From: Bacteroides oleiciplenus YIT 12058 | GTDB lineage: Bacteria; Bacteroidota; Bacteroidia; Bacteroidales; Bacteroidaceae | Direction: 5' to 3' | DNA length: 64,000 nucleotides | NCBI RefSeq assembly: GCF_000315485.1 | Contig: NZ_JH992943.1 | Coordinates: 605,896 to 669,895, forward strand | Shown here: in pieces, positions 16,550 to 26,133 of the stretch | Position numbering within the stretch: position 1 is the stretch's first letter | Layout: each line of letters opens with the position of its first letter | The notes under the pieces: generated by a model | Databases searched by the model: none | Seen by the model: only the letters and a program-made list of their open reading frames with translations | What the model was told of the DNA's origin: nothing | Translations under genes and position numbers: made by a program

Positions 16550-19500
16550 TTAAAAGTTAATATTCAGACCTAAACCGATTTCTCTTGCTGTCGGATAGCG
16601 TCCACTATCATTACCGGGACGGAGTACGTTGCTGTTGGATATACTGGAAGGATCAAATCCTTTATATTTAGTCCAGGTCAGCAGATTATTGCCATAAACA
16701 TATACTTGCAGGTCGGAAACAAAGAATCTCTTGGAAATTTTGGGATCTACACGATATGCCAGACGCGCATTGGTCAAACGGATATAGTCACCGTCTTCCA
16801 GGAACATGGATGACAATTCACGTGCATTATTCACGTCTTTGGTTGCATTGGCACTACTGTAAACAGGCGTAATGTGTCCCTGATACTTCCAGAGTGCGTA
16901 ACAATCTCTTGCCAGCGGGGTCATATTTGAAGATGAATTCTGCAACAAATCCCGGCGTTGCTTATTATAGATCTTGTTGCCAAAACTTCCATAGAACGAG
17001 AATGACAGAGAGAAATTCTTATAATTCAAATAGTTGCTCCAGTTCAAATACCAGGTAGGCATACCATTGCCCAAAATACGTCTATCCGAATCATCAATCT
17101 TACCGTCGTGATCCCGGTCGTCCCAGATAACATCGCCACCCTTTGAAATGATATTATTAGCTGTCATCTTGCCGACTTCTCCGTCATACTTCTGTCCACC
17201 CTGAGTTTCATAATGCGACAAAATAGGCTTGCCGTTAGAACCGTAAATAATATTGTTATAGTTATTCGGGTCTCTGTGGAATACAGGAACAAGTCGGTCA
17301 CCGAATGAGCCGTCTCCATTCTTCACATAAGCATTGGACTCATCATATCTATAAATACCTAAATATTTCTGTCCAAACCATTGTCCGAGTGGTGAACCTT
17401 CTTCAATCCAGTATTTTCCGTCTTCCAGGAATCCTTTACCTTCAGATAGTTTCAACACTTTATTTTTATTCTTTGAGAAATTTATTGTTGTCTGCCAGGA
17501 AAAGTCTTGAGTTTGTATAGGATAACCACTGATGGATAACTCAATACCACGGTTTTCAATATTACCAAGATTGACGCGCATGCTGCTTATACCTAATTCT
17601 GAAGGCATAACCTCGTCTGCTAATAAATCCTTAGTCTTTTTGATATAGTACTCTGCTGTTACGGATACACGGCCATTCAGTAATGTTAAGTCAAGACCAA
17701 TATTAGTCTGCTCTGTAGATTCCCAACTAAGATTTACGTTGGCAAGCTTAGACGTTTGTTTTACTGCAATAGCCCCGTTGTAGTATCCACCGATTTCATA
17801 CTGATTAATTGACTCGTAATTGCCCACTTGCTCATTACCATTGGTACCCCAGCTGGCTCTGAATTTAGCATCAGTCAAAATTGGCTTAGCCCAGTCAAAG
17901 AAAAACTCGTCCGAAAAGCGCCATGCGGCAGAAGCTGACGGGAACAATCCCCAACGCTTTCCTACAAATCGGGAAGAACCGTCATAACGAAGGTTGGATA
18001 CAAAAATATACTTTCCTTTATAGCTATAGTTCACACGACCAAAGAAGGATGCCATGGCATGGTCACTAAATCCGGTTTTCGTATTCGTTAAGTTTTTAAC
18101 CTGTTGAGCGTTGGTTGAAATGATTGATTCGGAAACATATTCACTTCCTTCCAAATTAAAATCTTCATCATACCAATCTTCTATACTGGTACCTCCCATA
18201 GCTCCTACAGAATGATCGCCAAAATCTTTAGCCCAGTTTATGTAGGTTTCAGCTGATAATTTACGTTTTATAGTTGCATTGTTTTTACCAGTGGTGGTTC
18301 CCGAAGAAACCAACTTGCCAGGTGTTAATTGATCCGTGCGATTCAGGCGTAGGTTTCCTTGTACGTTAGCTGACCAAACCAATCCTTTCATTAATTGGAA
18401 TTCTGCTCCCTGATACAATTGTATATCATAAGCCGTTGTTTCATTAATACGCATATAGGCATCTGCAATAGGGTTGAACTGACCACCATTGTTAAATACA
18501 TAAGTACCGTCGGGGAAATACAATGCCATTTGAGGAGGGCGCCTTAATGCTTGGTTCAATACACTACCTGTACTAATGTTATTTTTGTTTGTCCAACTTA
18601 CATTGAAACGGCTCATTAATTTAAAACGATCACTTACTGCAAAATCCACATTCGTTCTGGACGTCAGACGATGCATATAGCTGTTCAATACAATACCTTG
18701 TTCATTCAGATAACCAATACTGGTATAATAACTAATCTTGTTTTTAGCACCACTAATATTGATGTCCAATTGGTCTGAATGTGCTGTGCGGGTTACTAAA
18801 TCCTGGTAATCATTATCTGCCATAAAATTAGGGTGCAAAGAGTCATTACTGGTCTTCCACAGTGATGTACCTGCATTACCTGCACGTTCTTTCAAATAAC
18901 GCTCAAAAGCATTTGCCTGATCTAATTTGTGAGACAAATTCTTAATGGAATGGTTATACTTTATAGACACGCGTGCCGGGGCACCTTCCTTACCACGTTT
19001 AGTGGTTATGATAATTACACCGGCTGCTGCACGTGAACCATAAATAGCAGCAGATGCTGCATCCTTCAGTACTTCCATACTTTGGATGTCCGCAGGGTTG
19101 ATAGTAGAAATATTATCTACTGCCACACCGTCCACAATAAATAGAGGATTAGCACCTGAACCCATAGTAGATGCACCACGAATTAACATCGTACCAGTAT
19201 CACCAGGAGCGCCAGAATTGTTAGAAATCTGCAAACCGGAAACTTCTCCCTGCAAAGCTTGATAGATGTCAGTCGGCTGACGTTCTTCAATTGTTTTAGC
19301 GCTCACAGTAGAAATAGCACCGGTCAGGTCTCTTTTCTTAGAAGTACCATAGCCTACAACAACAACCTCATCCAATGCTTGAGCATCTTCTGTCAATACT
19401 ATGTTCATCTTGGTACCCATGGCTACTTGCGTTACATCCTTATAGCCAATATAGCTAAATTTTAATGTAGCACCTTTATTACTTTTAATAGAGAAATTAC

Positions 19501-19699
19501 CATCAATATCAGTAATTGTTCCATTACTACCTTTCATAACGGAAACTGTTACTCCTATTAGAGGTTCCCCATTTTGATCAACAACCGTACCGGTGGTTGT
19601 AATTTCCTGAGCATATAGACTAAAACTCATAGAAAATGTAAACAGAACGAGGAAAAATCGCCACAATGGCGACTTCAATTGGTGTTCTTTCTTTTTCAT
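16550..19699 (-). CDS. susC: SusC-family TonB-dependent glycan transporter 2
   Basis: Same architecture and almost the same length (1049 residues) as SusC1: signal peptide beginning MKKKEHQLKSPLWRFFLVLF, CarboxypepD_reg domain, DEVVVVGYGTSKK, plug with AIYGSRAAAGVIIITTKRG, and barrel ending REIGLGLNINF. DNA identity with susC1 is confined to the leader and first 18 coding bases; after that only protein-level similarity remains, strongest in the CarboxypepD_reg domain. The ATG overlaps the stop of an upstream 23-codon frame (TAATG), allowing translational coupling. The flanking right-hand promoter carries the regulon box, so this copy is probably the expressed one in the orientation shown. Confidence 0.95.
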   Translation of the reverse strand: MKKKEHQLKSPLWRFFLVLFTFSMSFSLYAQEITTTGTVVDQNGEPLIGVTVSVMKGSNGTITDIDGNFSIKSNKGATLKFSYIGYKDVTQVAMGTKMNIVLTEDAQALDEVVVVGYGTSKKRDLTGAISTVSAKTIEERQPTDIYQALQGEVSGLQISNNSGAPGDTGTMLIRGASTMGSGANPLFIVDGVAVDNISTINPADIQSMEVLKDAASAAIYGSRAAAGVIIITTKRGKEGAPARVSIKYNHSIKNLSHKLDQANAFERYLKERAGNAGTSLWKTSNDSLHPNFMADNDYQDLVTRTAHSDQLDINISGAKNKISYYTSIGYLNEQGIVLNSYMHRLTSRTNVDFAVSDRFKLMSRFNVSWTNKNNISTGSVLNQALRRPPQMALYFPDGTYVFNNGGQFNPIADAYMRINETTAYDIQLYQGAEFQLMKGLVWSANVQGNLRLNRTDQLTPGKLVSSGTTTGKNNATIKRKLSAETYINWAKDFGDHSVGAMGGTSIEDWYDEDFNLEGSEYVSESIISTNAQQVKNLTNTKTGFSDHAMASFFGRVNYSYKGKYIFVSNLRYDGSSRFVGKRWGLFPSASAAWRFSDEFFFDWAKPILTDAKFRASWGTNGNEQVGNYESINQYEIGGYYNGAIAVKQTSKLANVNLSWESTEQTNIGLDLTLLNGRVSVTAEYYIKKTKDLLADEVMPSELGISSMRVNLGNIENRGIELSISGYPIQTQDFSWQTTINFSKNKNKVLKLSEGKGFLEDGKYWIEEGSPLGQWFGQKYLGIYRYDESNAYVKNGDGSFGDRLVPVFHRDPNNYNNIIYGSNGKPILSHYETQGGQKYDGEVGKMTANNIISKGGDVIWDDRDHDGKIDDSDRRILGNGMPTWYLNWSNYLNYKNFSLSFSFYGSFGNKIYNKQRRDLLQNSSSNMTPLARDCYALWKYQGHITPVYSSANATKDVNNARELSSMFLEDGDYIRLTNARLAYRVDPKISKRFFVSDLQVYVYGNNLLTWTKYKGFDPSSISNSNVLRPGNDSGRYPTAREIGLGLNINF

Positions 19700-19806
19700 T
19701 AAACTACTTTTTTTTTAATTAGACTTAAATTAACAAGGGATTTCACCTGAAATTCTTTTTGAGTTTTCATGGTTTGATTGTTTTTACATAATATCAATAC
19801 ATCATT
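19682..19806 (-). repeat. Right inverted-repeat arm with candidate crossover core
   Basis: Inverted copy of 3227-3349, differing only by two extra A in the leader run (nine here). It carries the same dyad, AATTAA/TTAATT, at 19715-19733 with the 7-bp spacer in opposite orientation, so recombination between the copies would invert rather than delete. Confidence 0.85.
19699..19770 (-). CDS. Possible 23-residue leader peptide overlapping the susC2 start
   Basis: ATG at 19770 opens a frame MKTQKEFQVKSLVNLSLIKK plus three residues (KVV) ending in TAA whose last A begins the susC2 ATG. In the susC1 copy the same frame runs straight into SusC because its A-run is two shorter. Whether it is translated is unknown; it may couple translation or simply be leader sequence. 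Confidence 0.35.
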   Translation of the reverse strand: MKTQKEFQVKSLVNLSLIKKKVV

Positions 19807-19839
19807 TTTTAAAGTTAAACATCGTTGTTTTCCACATCG

Positions 19840-19907
19840 CAAACAAACAACAATTTTCTGAAACGAGATTTAAAGATTGTATCAAATACTATCAATTATA
19901 TCTCAAA
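19840..19907 (-). promoter_or_regulatory. Regulated promoter facing the invertible segment (susC2 side)
   Basis: On the minus strand, TTTGAGAT (19907-19900, one mismatch to the box) is followed after exactly 52 bp by TTTGTTTG (19847-19840, one mismatch to TAnnTTTG). It lies outside the inverted repeat, so it stays in place when the segment flips. The rest of the 238-bp gap has no other gene. Confidence 0.6.
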
Positions 19908-20008
19908 GTGTTATAGACTGCAAACAGACATGATAACAAACAACTAATAATCAATCACTTACTGCTAATTACAATTTTACAAGACTAAATTACAAGCCTT
20001 TTTAGAGC

Positions 20009-21565
20009 CTATTTAGTAAGTATATGCAAGTCCATATTCTTATGACGAGCCATCAATTGAGCCACATAAAGCGAGCGGGGGAAAACATTCTTTTCATTCT
20101 GCCCTTCCCAAACACCATCCGGACGGTCTGCAAAAACTCCCGGGGCTTTTTCACCCTTCATTCCAAAATTATAATTATAACCCGATGCCCAGGGACTTTG
20201 CACTGCAGCACGTTTCACACGGCAGTTCCAAAGAATCTGAGTCACTCCGGCCCAACCATGACCGCTCCCCATTTTTCCGCGATCTTGCACATTGATTTCT
20301 CCATCGGTAATCACATTATCATAAAGCGTACCGACAGCCCAACGATGATGAGGACCAATATCTGCATAAGTTTGTGAAGCTGTACAATTATAAAACACAT
20401 TAGGACCACATACACGGGCACCCGTCACATAGTCATGGCGTCCCTCCGTACTTTGACAATTCATGAACAAGTTCTGTTGTCCCCAATTATTAAAGGAATA
20501 TCGCAAACCACCGGTAATCAACGACTTTGTTTCCAGGCAACGGCAATCTGTCACAGTCACATTTTTCGCATTACGTTCACAGCTCACTGCCGAATAACCA
20601 AAATAGCGACAGGTAAGATTACGCGCCCAACAATTTTCCACTTTATCAAACTGGACACCAATCCAGCCATGTTGATTATCCTCATAATGTTCAAACTCGG
20701 ATTCCAAACACATATTAGTTACTCCAACCTCACTAATACGTCCTGCAAAAGTATACTTAAAAACTTCACCACCGCCATATTTATCTTCCATTTGCATCAC
20801 AACCGGATTATCAATAAAGATACGATTACCTTCTATTTTTACAATCTCCCGTTCGAAAGAAAGATTGTACTCCTGTGCAGTCCATTGGCGAGTTCCTTTT
20901 CGTTCGATGATTTGATCCATCTTAATATCATGTATCCAGTTATCCGTTCCGGGACGATAAACGATGATACGATCACCAACCTTAAAATTTGCAGAAGAAG
21001 AAACCTGAAACGAATGTGTTCCCACCGGTACAAACATATCTGTTATTTTCACCCTTGTTCCGGGCACTTCCTCTATTCTACCTTCACCGGATACTTGTAT
21101 TAATGAAAAACGTTGCTTACCGATAGCCAACAAACGGGTTTCATTCACATTATCCCCTTCACCGGTCAGGACTACTCCACTCGTATTAATACGGATAGTT
21201 CCGTGGACATGATATACTCCACGCTTCAACAGAACTGTTCCGCGATGGCCGTCTTTATCCGGTTTCATGCGAGCCACTTCATCTATTGCATCTTGAATAC
21301 GCTGACGGCTGTCACCGTTCTCTACAGGATATACCACCTTTGTCACCGGACAGTAAGGGATTGATTTATCACCATGATGATACCCCACACGACTAAAATC
21401 CGGAATTGTATTTCCTTGTTTATCGGGATAATAGGCCAACTCCCCTTCCGGGGTAACCTTCACATGGCTGGATTGCCAGCCCGGTGGTAATTTCGTCTGA
21501 GCAGATATACTCACACAAAATGCCATAGCAACAATACCACCTACAAATGTTTTCACACTATTCAT
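20009..21565 (-). CDS. Secreted right-handed beta-helix protein (pectate-lyase superfamily)
   Basis: A 518-residue exported protein (signal FVGGIVAMAFCVSISA). Residues about 75-460 form a parallel beta-helix beginning RIQDAIDEVARMKPDKDGHRG and including the VENCWARNLTCRYFGYSAV and MGSGHGWAG stretches shared with the larger helix/lyase protein at 8494. It lacks that protein's C-terminal jelly roll. Likely roles are a polysaccharide lyase or hydrolase on acidic glycan, or a polysaccharide-processing helix of as yet unassigned family; catalytic residues cannot be named. It begins 11 bp after the DUF5703-like gene, so the two form one transcript, and read-through could reach susC2. Confidence 0.68.
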   Translation of the reverse strand: MNSVKTFVGGIVAMAFCVSISAQTKLPPGWQSSHVKVTPEGELAYYPDKQGNTIPDFSRVGYHHGDKSIPYCPVTKVVYPVENGDSRQRIQDAIDEVARMKPDKDGHRGTVLLKRGVYHVHGTIRINTSGVVLTGEGDNVNETRLLAIGKQRFSLIQVSGEGRIEEVPGTRVKITDMFVPVGTHSFQVSSSANFKVGDRIIVYRPGTDNWIHDIKMDQIIERKGTRQWTAQEYNLSFEREIVKIEGNRIFIDNPVVMQMEDKYGGGEVFKYTFAGRISEVGVTNMCLESEFEHYEDNQHGWIGVQFDKVENCWARNLTCRYFGYSAVSCERNAKNVTVTDCRCLETKSLITGGLRYSFNNWGQQNLFMNCQSTEGRHDYVTGARVCGPNVFYNCTASQTYADIGPHHRWAVGTLYDNVITDGEINVQDRGKMGSGHGWAGVTQILWNCRVKRAAVQSPWASGYNYNFGMKGEKAPGVFADRPDGVWEGQNEKNVFPRSLYVAQLMARHKNMDLHILTK

Positions 21566-21576
21566 TCTATTCTTAA

Positions 21577-23850
21577 TTATTGGTTTGTATATAAATTCAG
21601 TTCTATTTTCTCACCTGCCGCAGTTGGGATTTGCAGATATTCTCCATAAAGTATATCCGATTTTTTGTTTCCTCGAGTAACCTGTACAGGTTGTCCTTTC
21701 CAAGGATTTTCTATTTTGCAGATGCGTCCTTTCTCGCTAAGTATCGCTACTCCCTGAACTTCACCTTGCTTAAAGGCAGATGTAACCAAAAATGCCCCAT
21801 AAGCTCTTAAATTCTCAAACGAAGCATCCTTCCCGCGATTCCAATTCGGGAAAACACGGATAACGCCTTCGTAACTTTGCAACAACATCTCATTTATAGT
21901 CAGGGGAACAGCAGCAAAAGTCTCAATACCTCCACCACCTTGTACAATCCAATAGTTGGGATATACATTCATTTCAATCCGCTTCTTCAAATAAGATAAA
22001 ATCTTATCCGACGGATATCCTACACGCACTGCTCCGGGATAACAAGTTTCGATTCCGTTGTTGGAAGTATTTCCCCAATCATTCGGGTCACGCTGTTTAT
22101 CCGCCCAATGTGCAACATCATTCAATAAGATAGCATTGAACTTGGCGTCCGTCACCGGACCTGCAACTCCACCAGGAAGAATTAAGCCATGAATAGAGAC
22201 TCTGTTCAAGCCTGACGGTTGTACATCCTTATTCTGAGGTCCTTTCTCCATGTTCTTCAAACTTTGGCGTCCGTCTTCCGTGGTACCCAACGGATATTCA
22301 CTCAGTTTCTCCAAAATATCCTGCCAATGAGATTGTCTTACACGATCCACAGACAAAAAGTCACTCATATCCATTACTCCCTGAAATAGCATACGGACCA
22401 AGCCCAAAGAAAGAGTAGAATTAAAATCACCCAAACGATTACGCCAAATACCTCCATTACGTTTATTGGGCATCACCTCATTAAAATGATCCATGTGGAT
22501 GACATAACGTCCATTTTCTAAAGAAAGGTAATCTTCCCAGAAATCAGCACAGGCCACAAGATATGGATATACTTTACGAGCATACGCTTTATCATATGTA
22601 CTATAATGTCGCATCAACATATTTCCGACACTAAACACCGCATTGATTTTTTGCCCCAGGAACTTATAACCACCGTCTATAGTGTTTTCGCGAGTTGCAT
22701 ACTTCTCCAGCATTTCTTCCGGGGTCAATGGCCACATTGCCGTACATAACCCTTTCGGCCCAATACCTACCGGATAATAAATACCTCTGCAATCCAACAA
22801 CTCTTGCGCATGTTTCCGACCGGCTTCCATATAATCCAATAGAGGTTGATCAAAATTATCCGTCAAACTAATATGATTAGAAGAGAAGGCTCCCCAGTAA
22901 GGTGCCTGATAATTGTAATTCAGATGATAATCACCTCCCCATGCAGCCTCATCACGTGTAACGAATGGCCCCCATATTCCAGGTGCGAATTTACCCTCAC
23001 GAGAGGAGCAAGCAAACAAATATTGAGATTGATAATAATACTTCTCAAAATAGCTGTCACCAATATTAATATGAGATTGTTTCCAGAAGTTATTCCACCA
23101 GACATGGTGTTTCTTGCGTAATTGCTCTATAGTGGTTTCCGACACTTTTCCGGCCTCCGCAATTGCTTTGTTTTTCCAATCCGGTGTATCATGATTTGTA
23201 TAAGCAGATACTACCAGTTGCATTTTCTTTCCGGGAACCAGAGACAGTTCATCCGTACTTGAATTCAAGGCCAATGCCACATGAGTAGGCCAACGCAATA
23301 ATTCCGTATTCTCAAATGAGCGACTCACCCACATCACTTTACCAAGGCCTTGTGCTGTCGTCGAAGTATTACCTTCAGCAGCCCACAATCGCAAACGAGC
23401 AGTTACGACCTTATTCGATTGCAATTCTATTACTACTTTATTATCCGTTGCCGCAACCCATGCAGATAACTTTAACTCGCAATAGGTATTTGAGAATTTA
23501 GCTGTTATTTCTGCCGAACCGGGTAACTGTTCTGCATGATAAGAAGCTCCCCGAAGTTCATCTATTGTAATATCCAATCCACCAGGCAGCGCAATACCAC
23601 CAGGATAAACCGGGTAAGCTCTCCAAAAGTCATTCTTACCAATATAGAAACAAAGTTTATCAGGAGTACCGCCCATCGTGATACCTATATCTCCATTACC
23701 AGCTAAAGGTGCATCCGGAGTTTTGGTAGTAGGAACATGTTGCGGAGGTGAAGTAAAGACAGCCTTATAAGTGTCCATTACAGATTGGGCTTTTAGCAAG
23801 CTGGCACCCAACAATGCTAATCCAAAAACAAAAACCTTGTGTGTATTCAT
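21577..23850 (-). CDS. DUF5703/GH95-like six-hairpin glycosidase
   Basis: A 757-residue exported protein (signal FVFGLALLGASLLKA). The N-terminal part resembles DUF5703_N (PLAGNGDIGITMGG..., LCFYIGKNDFW). The middle is an (alpha/alpha)6 toroid with WGGDYHLNYNYQAPYWGAF, matching the GH95 clan motif WGSDYHxNINxQMNYW, and a C-terminal beta-sandwich follows. GH95 enzymes are inverting alpha-L-fucosidases or alpha-L-galactosidases; this is a divergent relative, so substrate is open. It is the first gene of a two-gene unit with its own promoter. Confidence 0.65.
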   Translation of the reverse strand: MNTHKVFVFGLALLGASLLKAQSVMDTYKAVFTSPPQHVPTTKTPDAPLAGNGDIGITMGGTPDKLCFYIGKNDFWRAYPVYPGGIALPGGLDITIDELRGASYHAEQLPGSAEITAKFSNTYCELKLSAWVAATDNKVVIELQSNKVVTARLRLWAAEGNTSTTAQGLGKVMWVSRSFENTELLRWPTHVALALNSSTDELSLVPGKKMQLVVSAYTNHDTPDWKNKAIAEAGKVSETTIEQLRKKHHVWWNNFWKQSHINIGDSYFEKYYYQSQYLFACSSREGKFAPGIWGPFVTRDEAAWGGDYHLNYNYQAPYWGAFSSNHISLTDNFDQPLLDYMEAGRKHAQELLDCRGIYYPVGIGPKGLCTAMWPLTPEEMLEKYATRENTIDGGYKFLGQKINAVFSVGNMLMRHYSTYDKAYARKVYPYLVACADFWEDYLSLENGRYVIHMDHFNEVMPNKRNGGIWRNRLGDFNSTLSLGLVRMLFQGVMDMSDFLSVDRVRQSHWQDILEKLSEYPLGTTEDGRQSLKNMEKGPQNKDVQPSGLNRVSIHGLILPGGVAGPVTDAKFNAILLNDVAHWADKQRDPNDWGNTSNNGIETCYPGAVRVGYPSDKILSYLKKRIEMNVYPNYWIVQGGGGIETFAAVPLTINEMLLQSYEGVIRVFPNWNRGKDASFENLRAYGAFLVTSAFKQGEVQGVAILSEKGRICKIENPWKGQPVQVTRGNKKSDILYGEYLQIPTAAGEKIELNLYTNQ

Positions 23851-23873
23851 AGTCTATAGTTTTTTATTCAAAA

Positions 23874-23941
23874 CAAAAATAGACGTATCCTACAAACAAG
23901 GCTTGCAATATTATTTCAATCGCTTGGAGAAATGATTCAAA
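23874..23941 (-). promoter_or_regulatory. Promoter of the DUF5703/beta-helix unit
   Basis: TATTTTTG (23881-23874), a perfect -7 element, lies 23 bp before the ATG. Exactly 52 bp upstream is TTTGAATC (23941-23934), matching 6 of 8 positions of TTTGAGAC. The box was located by the spacing rule rather than by sequence, so the match is independent support for that geometry. Confidence 0.5.
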
Positions 23942-23950
23942 AGATGTTTT

Positions 23951-26131
23951 TTAACGAATTATGGCCACAACAGAAGCTGTTTTACCTTTCCCTTTTCCTT
24001 TGGGCAGAGAAATACGTATCTGTTTATGGTTTAGTTCAAGTTCTGCAACATCTTCACATTGAGTTGGACTGGCACAACTTATCATGTATTGTCCGTCTCC
24101 ACTCTTCCGTATCATATAAACTCCGGGAGTCTGGATAGTCAATGCGAGACCTGTAGCAACCCTTAATTGTACCGGTTGATAGGCAGCTACCCAGCAAGTA
24201 GCCTTTTTCTCTGCATAAACGGCTTGTGCTACAGTGTCATTACGAAGTATCCGGATATCCGACAAATCAAAAGCAGCTACATTTTTCTTATCTACCACCG
24301 GCAATATCAAATATTGATAGGTAGCTTGTTTAGGAGATGCGCCATGTTTCAAATAAAGAGTGGTGACCTCTCCATGTACCTCTGCCGGGCGATACATCTG
24401 CATGACATCATACCAACTTCCTTTACGTTCCGCAGTTTCGGCAACCATCTCATTTTCATTTCCCCATACAATATATCCCGTATTATTATGAAAGAAGCGA
24501 TGTACTTCTGCCGTAACAGTTTGTTTGGCATTCACAGCGCTCCATTGTCCTTTCTTCCAGGAAAGAAGCTCTCCGTTCTTATGACATTGTTCTATTGAAG
24601 TGGTCACAACAAGATTACTATCTGCCTGTATGCCTGCTCCCAAGCAAAGAACAAAATCATCCGCACAAATCCATGCTTTATGTGCTTTCACTCCGGCACG
24701 ATTCAACTCCATCACAGTCATACCCTGTTTCTCATCCGAAACAGCTCCAACAAAAGTTCCTTTGTTGCGAGGCTGATAGCTTTTGATCAATGGCATGGGA
24801 GCATCATCCTCAAAAGCAGTCACTCCCGGCAATTTACGCCAATCCCAAAGCGGGAAAATATCCAAATATTCCTTGCCATCCTTATATATATAGGTTGCTC
24901 CATCAGCCATATAATATCCTTTCATATTATCACCATTCATCATTTCCACACCCACAATACGGTCGGAAGCCATTTTTATGGAAGCCATCCAGGACGGACG
25001 GCGATAAATAGTATAATCCGACTGCCAAAAGTGCTTATGTCCCGTCAGTAGATTCAAGGCAGGTGCAGGATAGTTGTCACGAAGCAGAGCTGTGGCTATA
25101 GCCATACATGCCTCTGATTCGCCTCCACCCAACTCTGAAGCAGCAAATGCAAGACTCAATGCTTTATGCACAGGTGCATGGTGAAACAATTGACGCCCTA
25201 AGGCATTCACATCCATCATCCCATTCCAGATAACCCAACGATAACCTTTGTCAATCAAAGTACTTATAATACTCAATTGTTTATCATCAAAAGCCAGAGA
25301 AGTCCCGGAAAACAATCCGGAGAAAAAGCTCATCCCAGCAACAAATGAGAGCCCATAATTCCCGAATTGTTGTTGGGCACCGTGCTGATGGAAACACCAA
25401 TCATCTTTTATGCCTTCTGCCCCACCTGTCACTATTCCAGATGCAATCGTATCGCGTGCCATCTTCACCAACTCATAATCATTCTGTAACAATGCACGCA
25501 TCATCACATTTCCGGCAAGCCATACTTTATTCTGTCCGGTCATTCCAAACTTGGCATTCTCCATTACAGCAATTGCCTTCTGCTTTTCAGCCGGAGTTAG
25601 TTTTTCTTCAAACAAAATGAAAGCTGTGCCCAGTGTTTTAGGTATACCAATCTGATTATACCACCAGTTCAAGCACACAGGTTTAGCAGTAAACCAATAG
25701 TCCATTGCTCTATGAATCACTTTTTCTACTTCCGGAGAATGGTAATAAGAAGTTTGTTTGGAATTATAAAGTTTCACCAGTTCCAGAATACGTTCCGCAT
25801 GAAGTTTAGGCTCCCACCCCGAACGTTTCTTATCTTCATAATTAATGTCCGGCCACATCCCGGTTTCCATAAAAGAAGATAGATAGGTTGCTATTTTCTT
25901 TAAATCGAAAGGATAACGCTGATGCAATTCCACTACAGCCTGGTCCGAGATCTCTTTCTCCGGCTGAATAGATGAAAGAATAGACAACAAGCCAAACGAA
26001 TCTTCCCCCGAAGGAACTAACATCCGGGAATAATTCTGCTTGATGCGCACCAACTCACCTGTATTGCCGGCTTGAACAGAGATAGATACAAGCAATACAC
26101 CTACTATAATCAGACTACATAAAACTCTCAT
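23951..26131 (-). CDS. PL8-family polysaccharide lyase (chondroitin/hyaluronate/xanthan lyase family)
   Basis: Cleaves uronic-acid-containing polysaccharide by beta-elimination. It is a 726-residue exported protein (signal VLCSLIIVGVLLVSISVQA) with an (alpha/alpha) toroid followed by beta-sandwich domains. The full PL8 catalytic set is visible: N201 (GQNK), H250 in HQHG, Y259 in GNYG and R313 in GRQLFHH. The H-to-Y (9) and Y-to-R (54) spacings equal those I recall for Arthrobacter chondroitin AC lyase. NWWYNQIGIPKTLG is the family substrate-cleft motif. It is last in a five-gene operon with GH105, PL38-like, GH2 and GH88, whose products would finish unsaturated oligosaccharides. Confidence 0.88.
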   Translation of the reverse strand: MRVLCSLIIVGVLLVSISVQAGNTGELVRIKQNYSRMLVPSGEDSFGLLSILSSIQPEKEISDQAVVELHQRYPFDLKKIATYLSSFMETGMWPDINYEDKKRSGWEPKLHAERILELVKLYNSKQTSYYHSPEVEKVIHRAMDYWFTAKPVCLNWWYNQIGIPKTLGTAFILFEEKLTPAEKQKAIAVMENAKFGMTGQNKVWLAGNVMMRALLQNDYELVKMARDTIASGIVTGGAEGIKDDWCFHQHGAQQQFGNYGLSFVAGMSFFSGLFSGTSLAFDDKQLSIISTLIDKGYRWVIWNGMMDVNALGRQLFHHAPVHKALSLAFAASELGGGESEACMAIATALLRDNYPAPALNLLTGHKHFWQSDYTIYRRPSWMASIKMASDRIVGVEMMNGDNMKGYYMADGATYIYKDGKEYLDIFPLWDWRKLPGVTAFEDDAPMPLIKSYQPRNKGTFVGAVSDEKQGMTVMELNRAGVKAHKAWICADDFVLCLGAGIQADSNLVVTTSIEQCHKNGELLSWKKGQWSAVNAKQTVTAEVHRFFHNNTGYIVWGNENEMVAETAERKGSWYDVMQMYRPAEVHGEVTTLYLKHGASPKQATYQYLILPVVDKKNVAAFDLSDIRILRNDTVAQAVYAEKKATCWVAAYQPVQLRVATGLALTIQTPGVYMIRKSGDGQYMISCASPTQCEDVAELELNHKQIRISLPKGKGKGKTASVVAIIR

Positions 26132-26133
26132 TC

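Larger units (their letters stand above)
3227..19806. other. Candidate invertible SusC/SusD segment (~16.6 kb)
   Basis: Two oppositely oriented susC genes share a near-identical 5' region in inverted orientation, with a tyrosine recombinase just outside the left end. Recombination between the arms would flip everything between them and swap the susC body attached to each outside flank. Only the right flank carries the TTTGAGAC promoter, so in the orientation shown susC2-susD2 should be on and susC1-susD1 off. The class of switch is known in Bacteroides; this instance is inferred from sequence. Confidence 0.7.
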
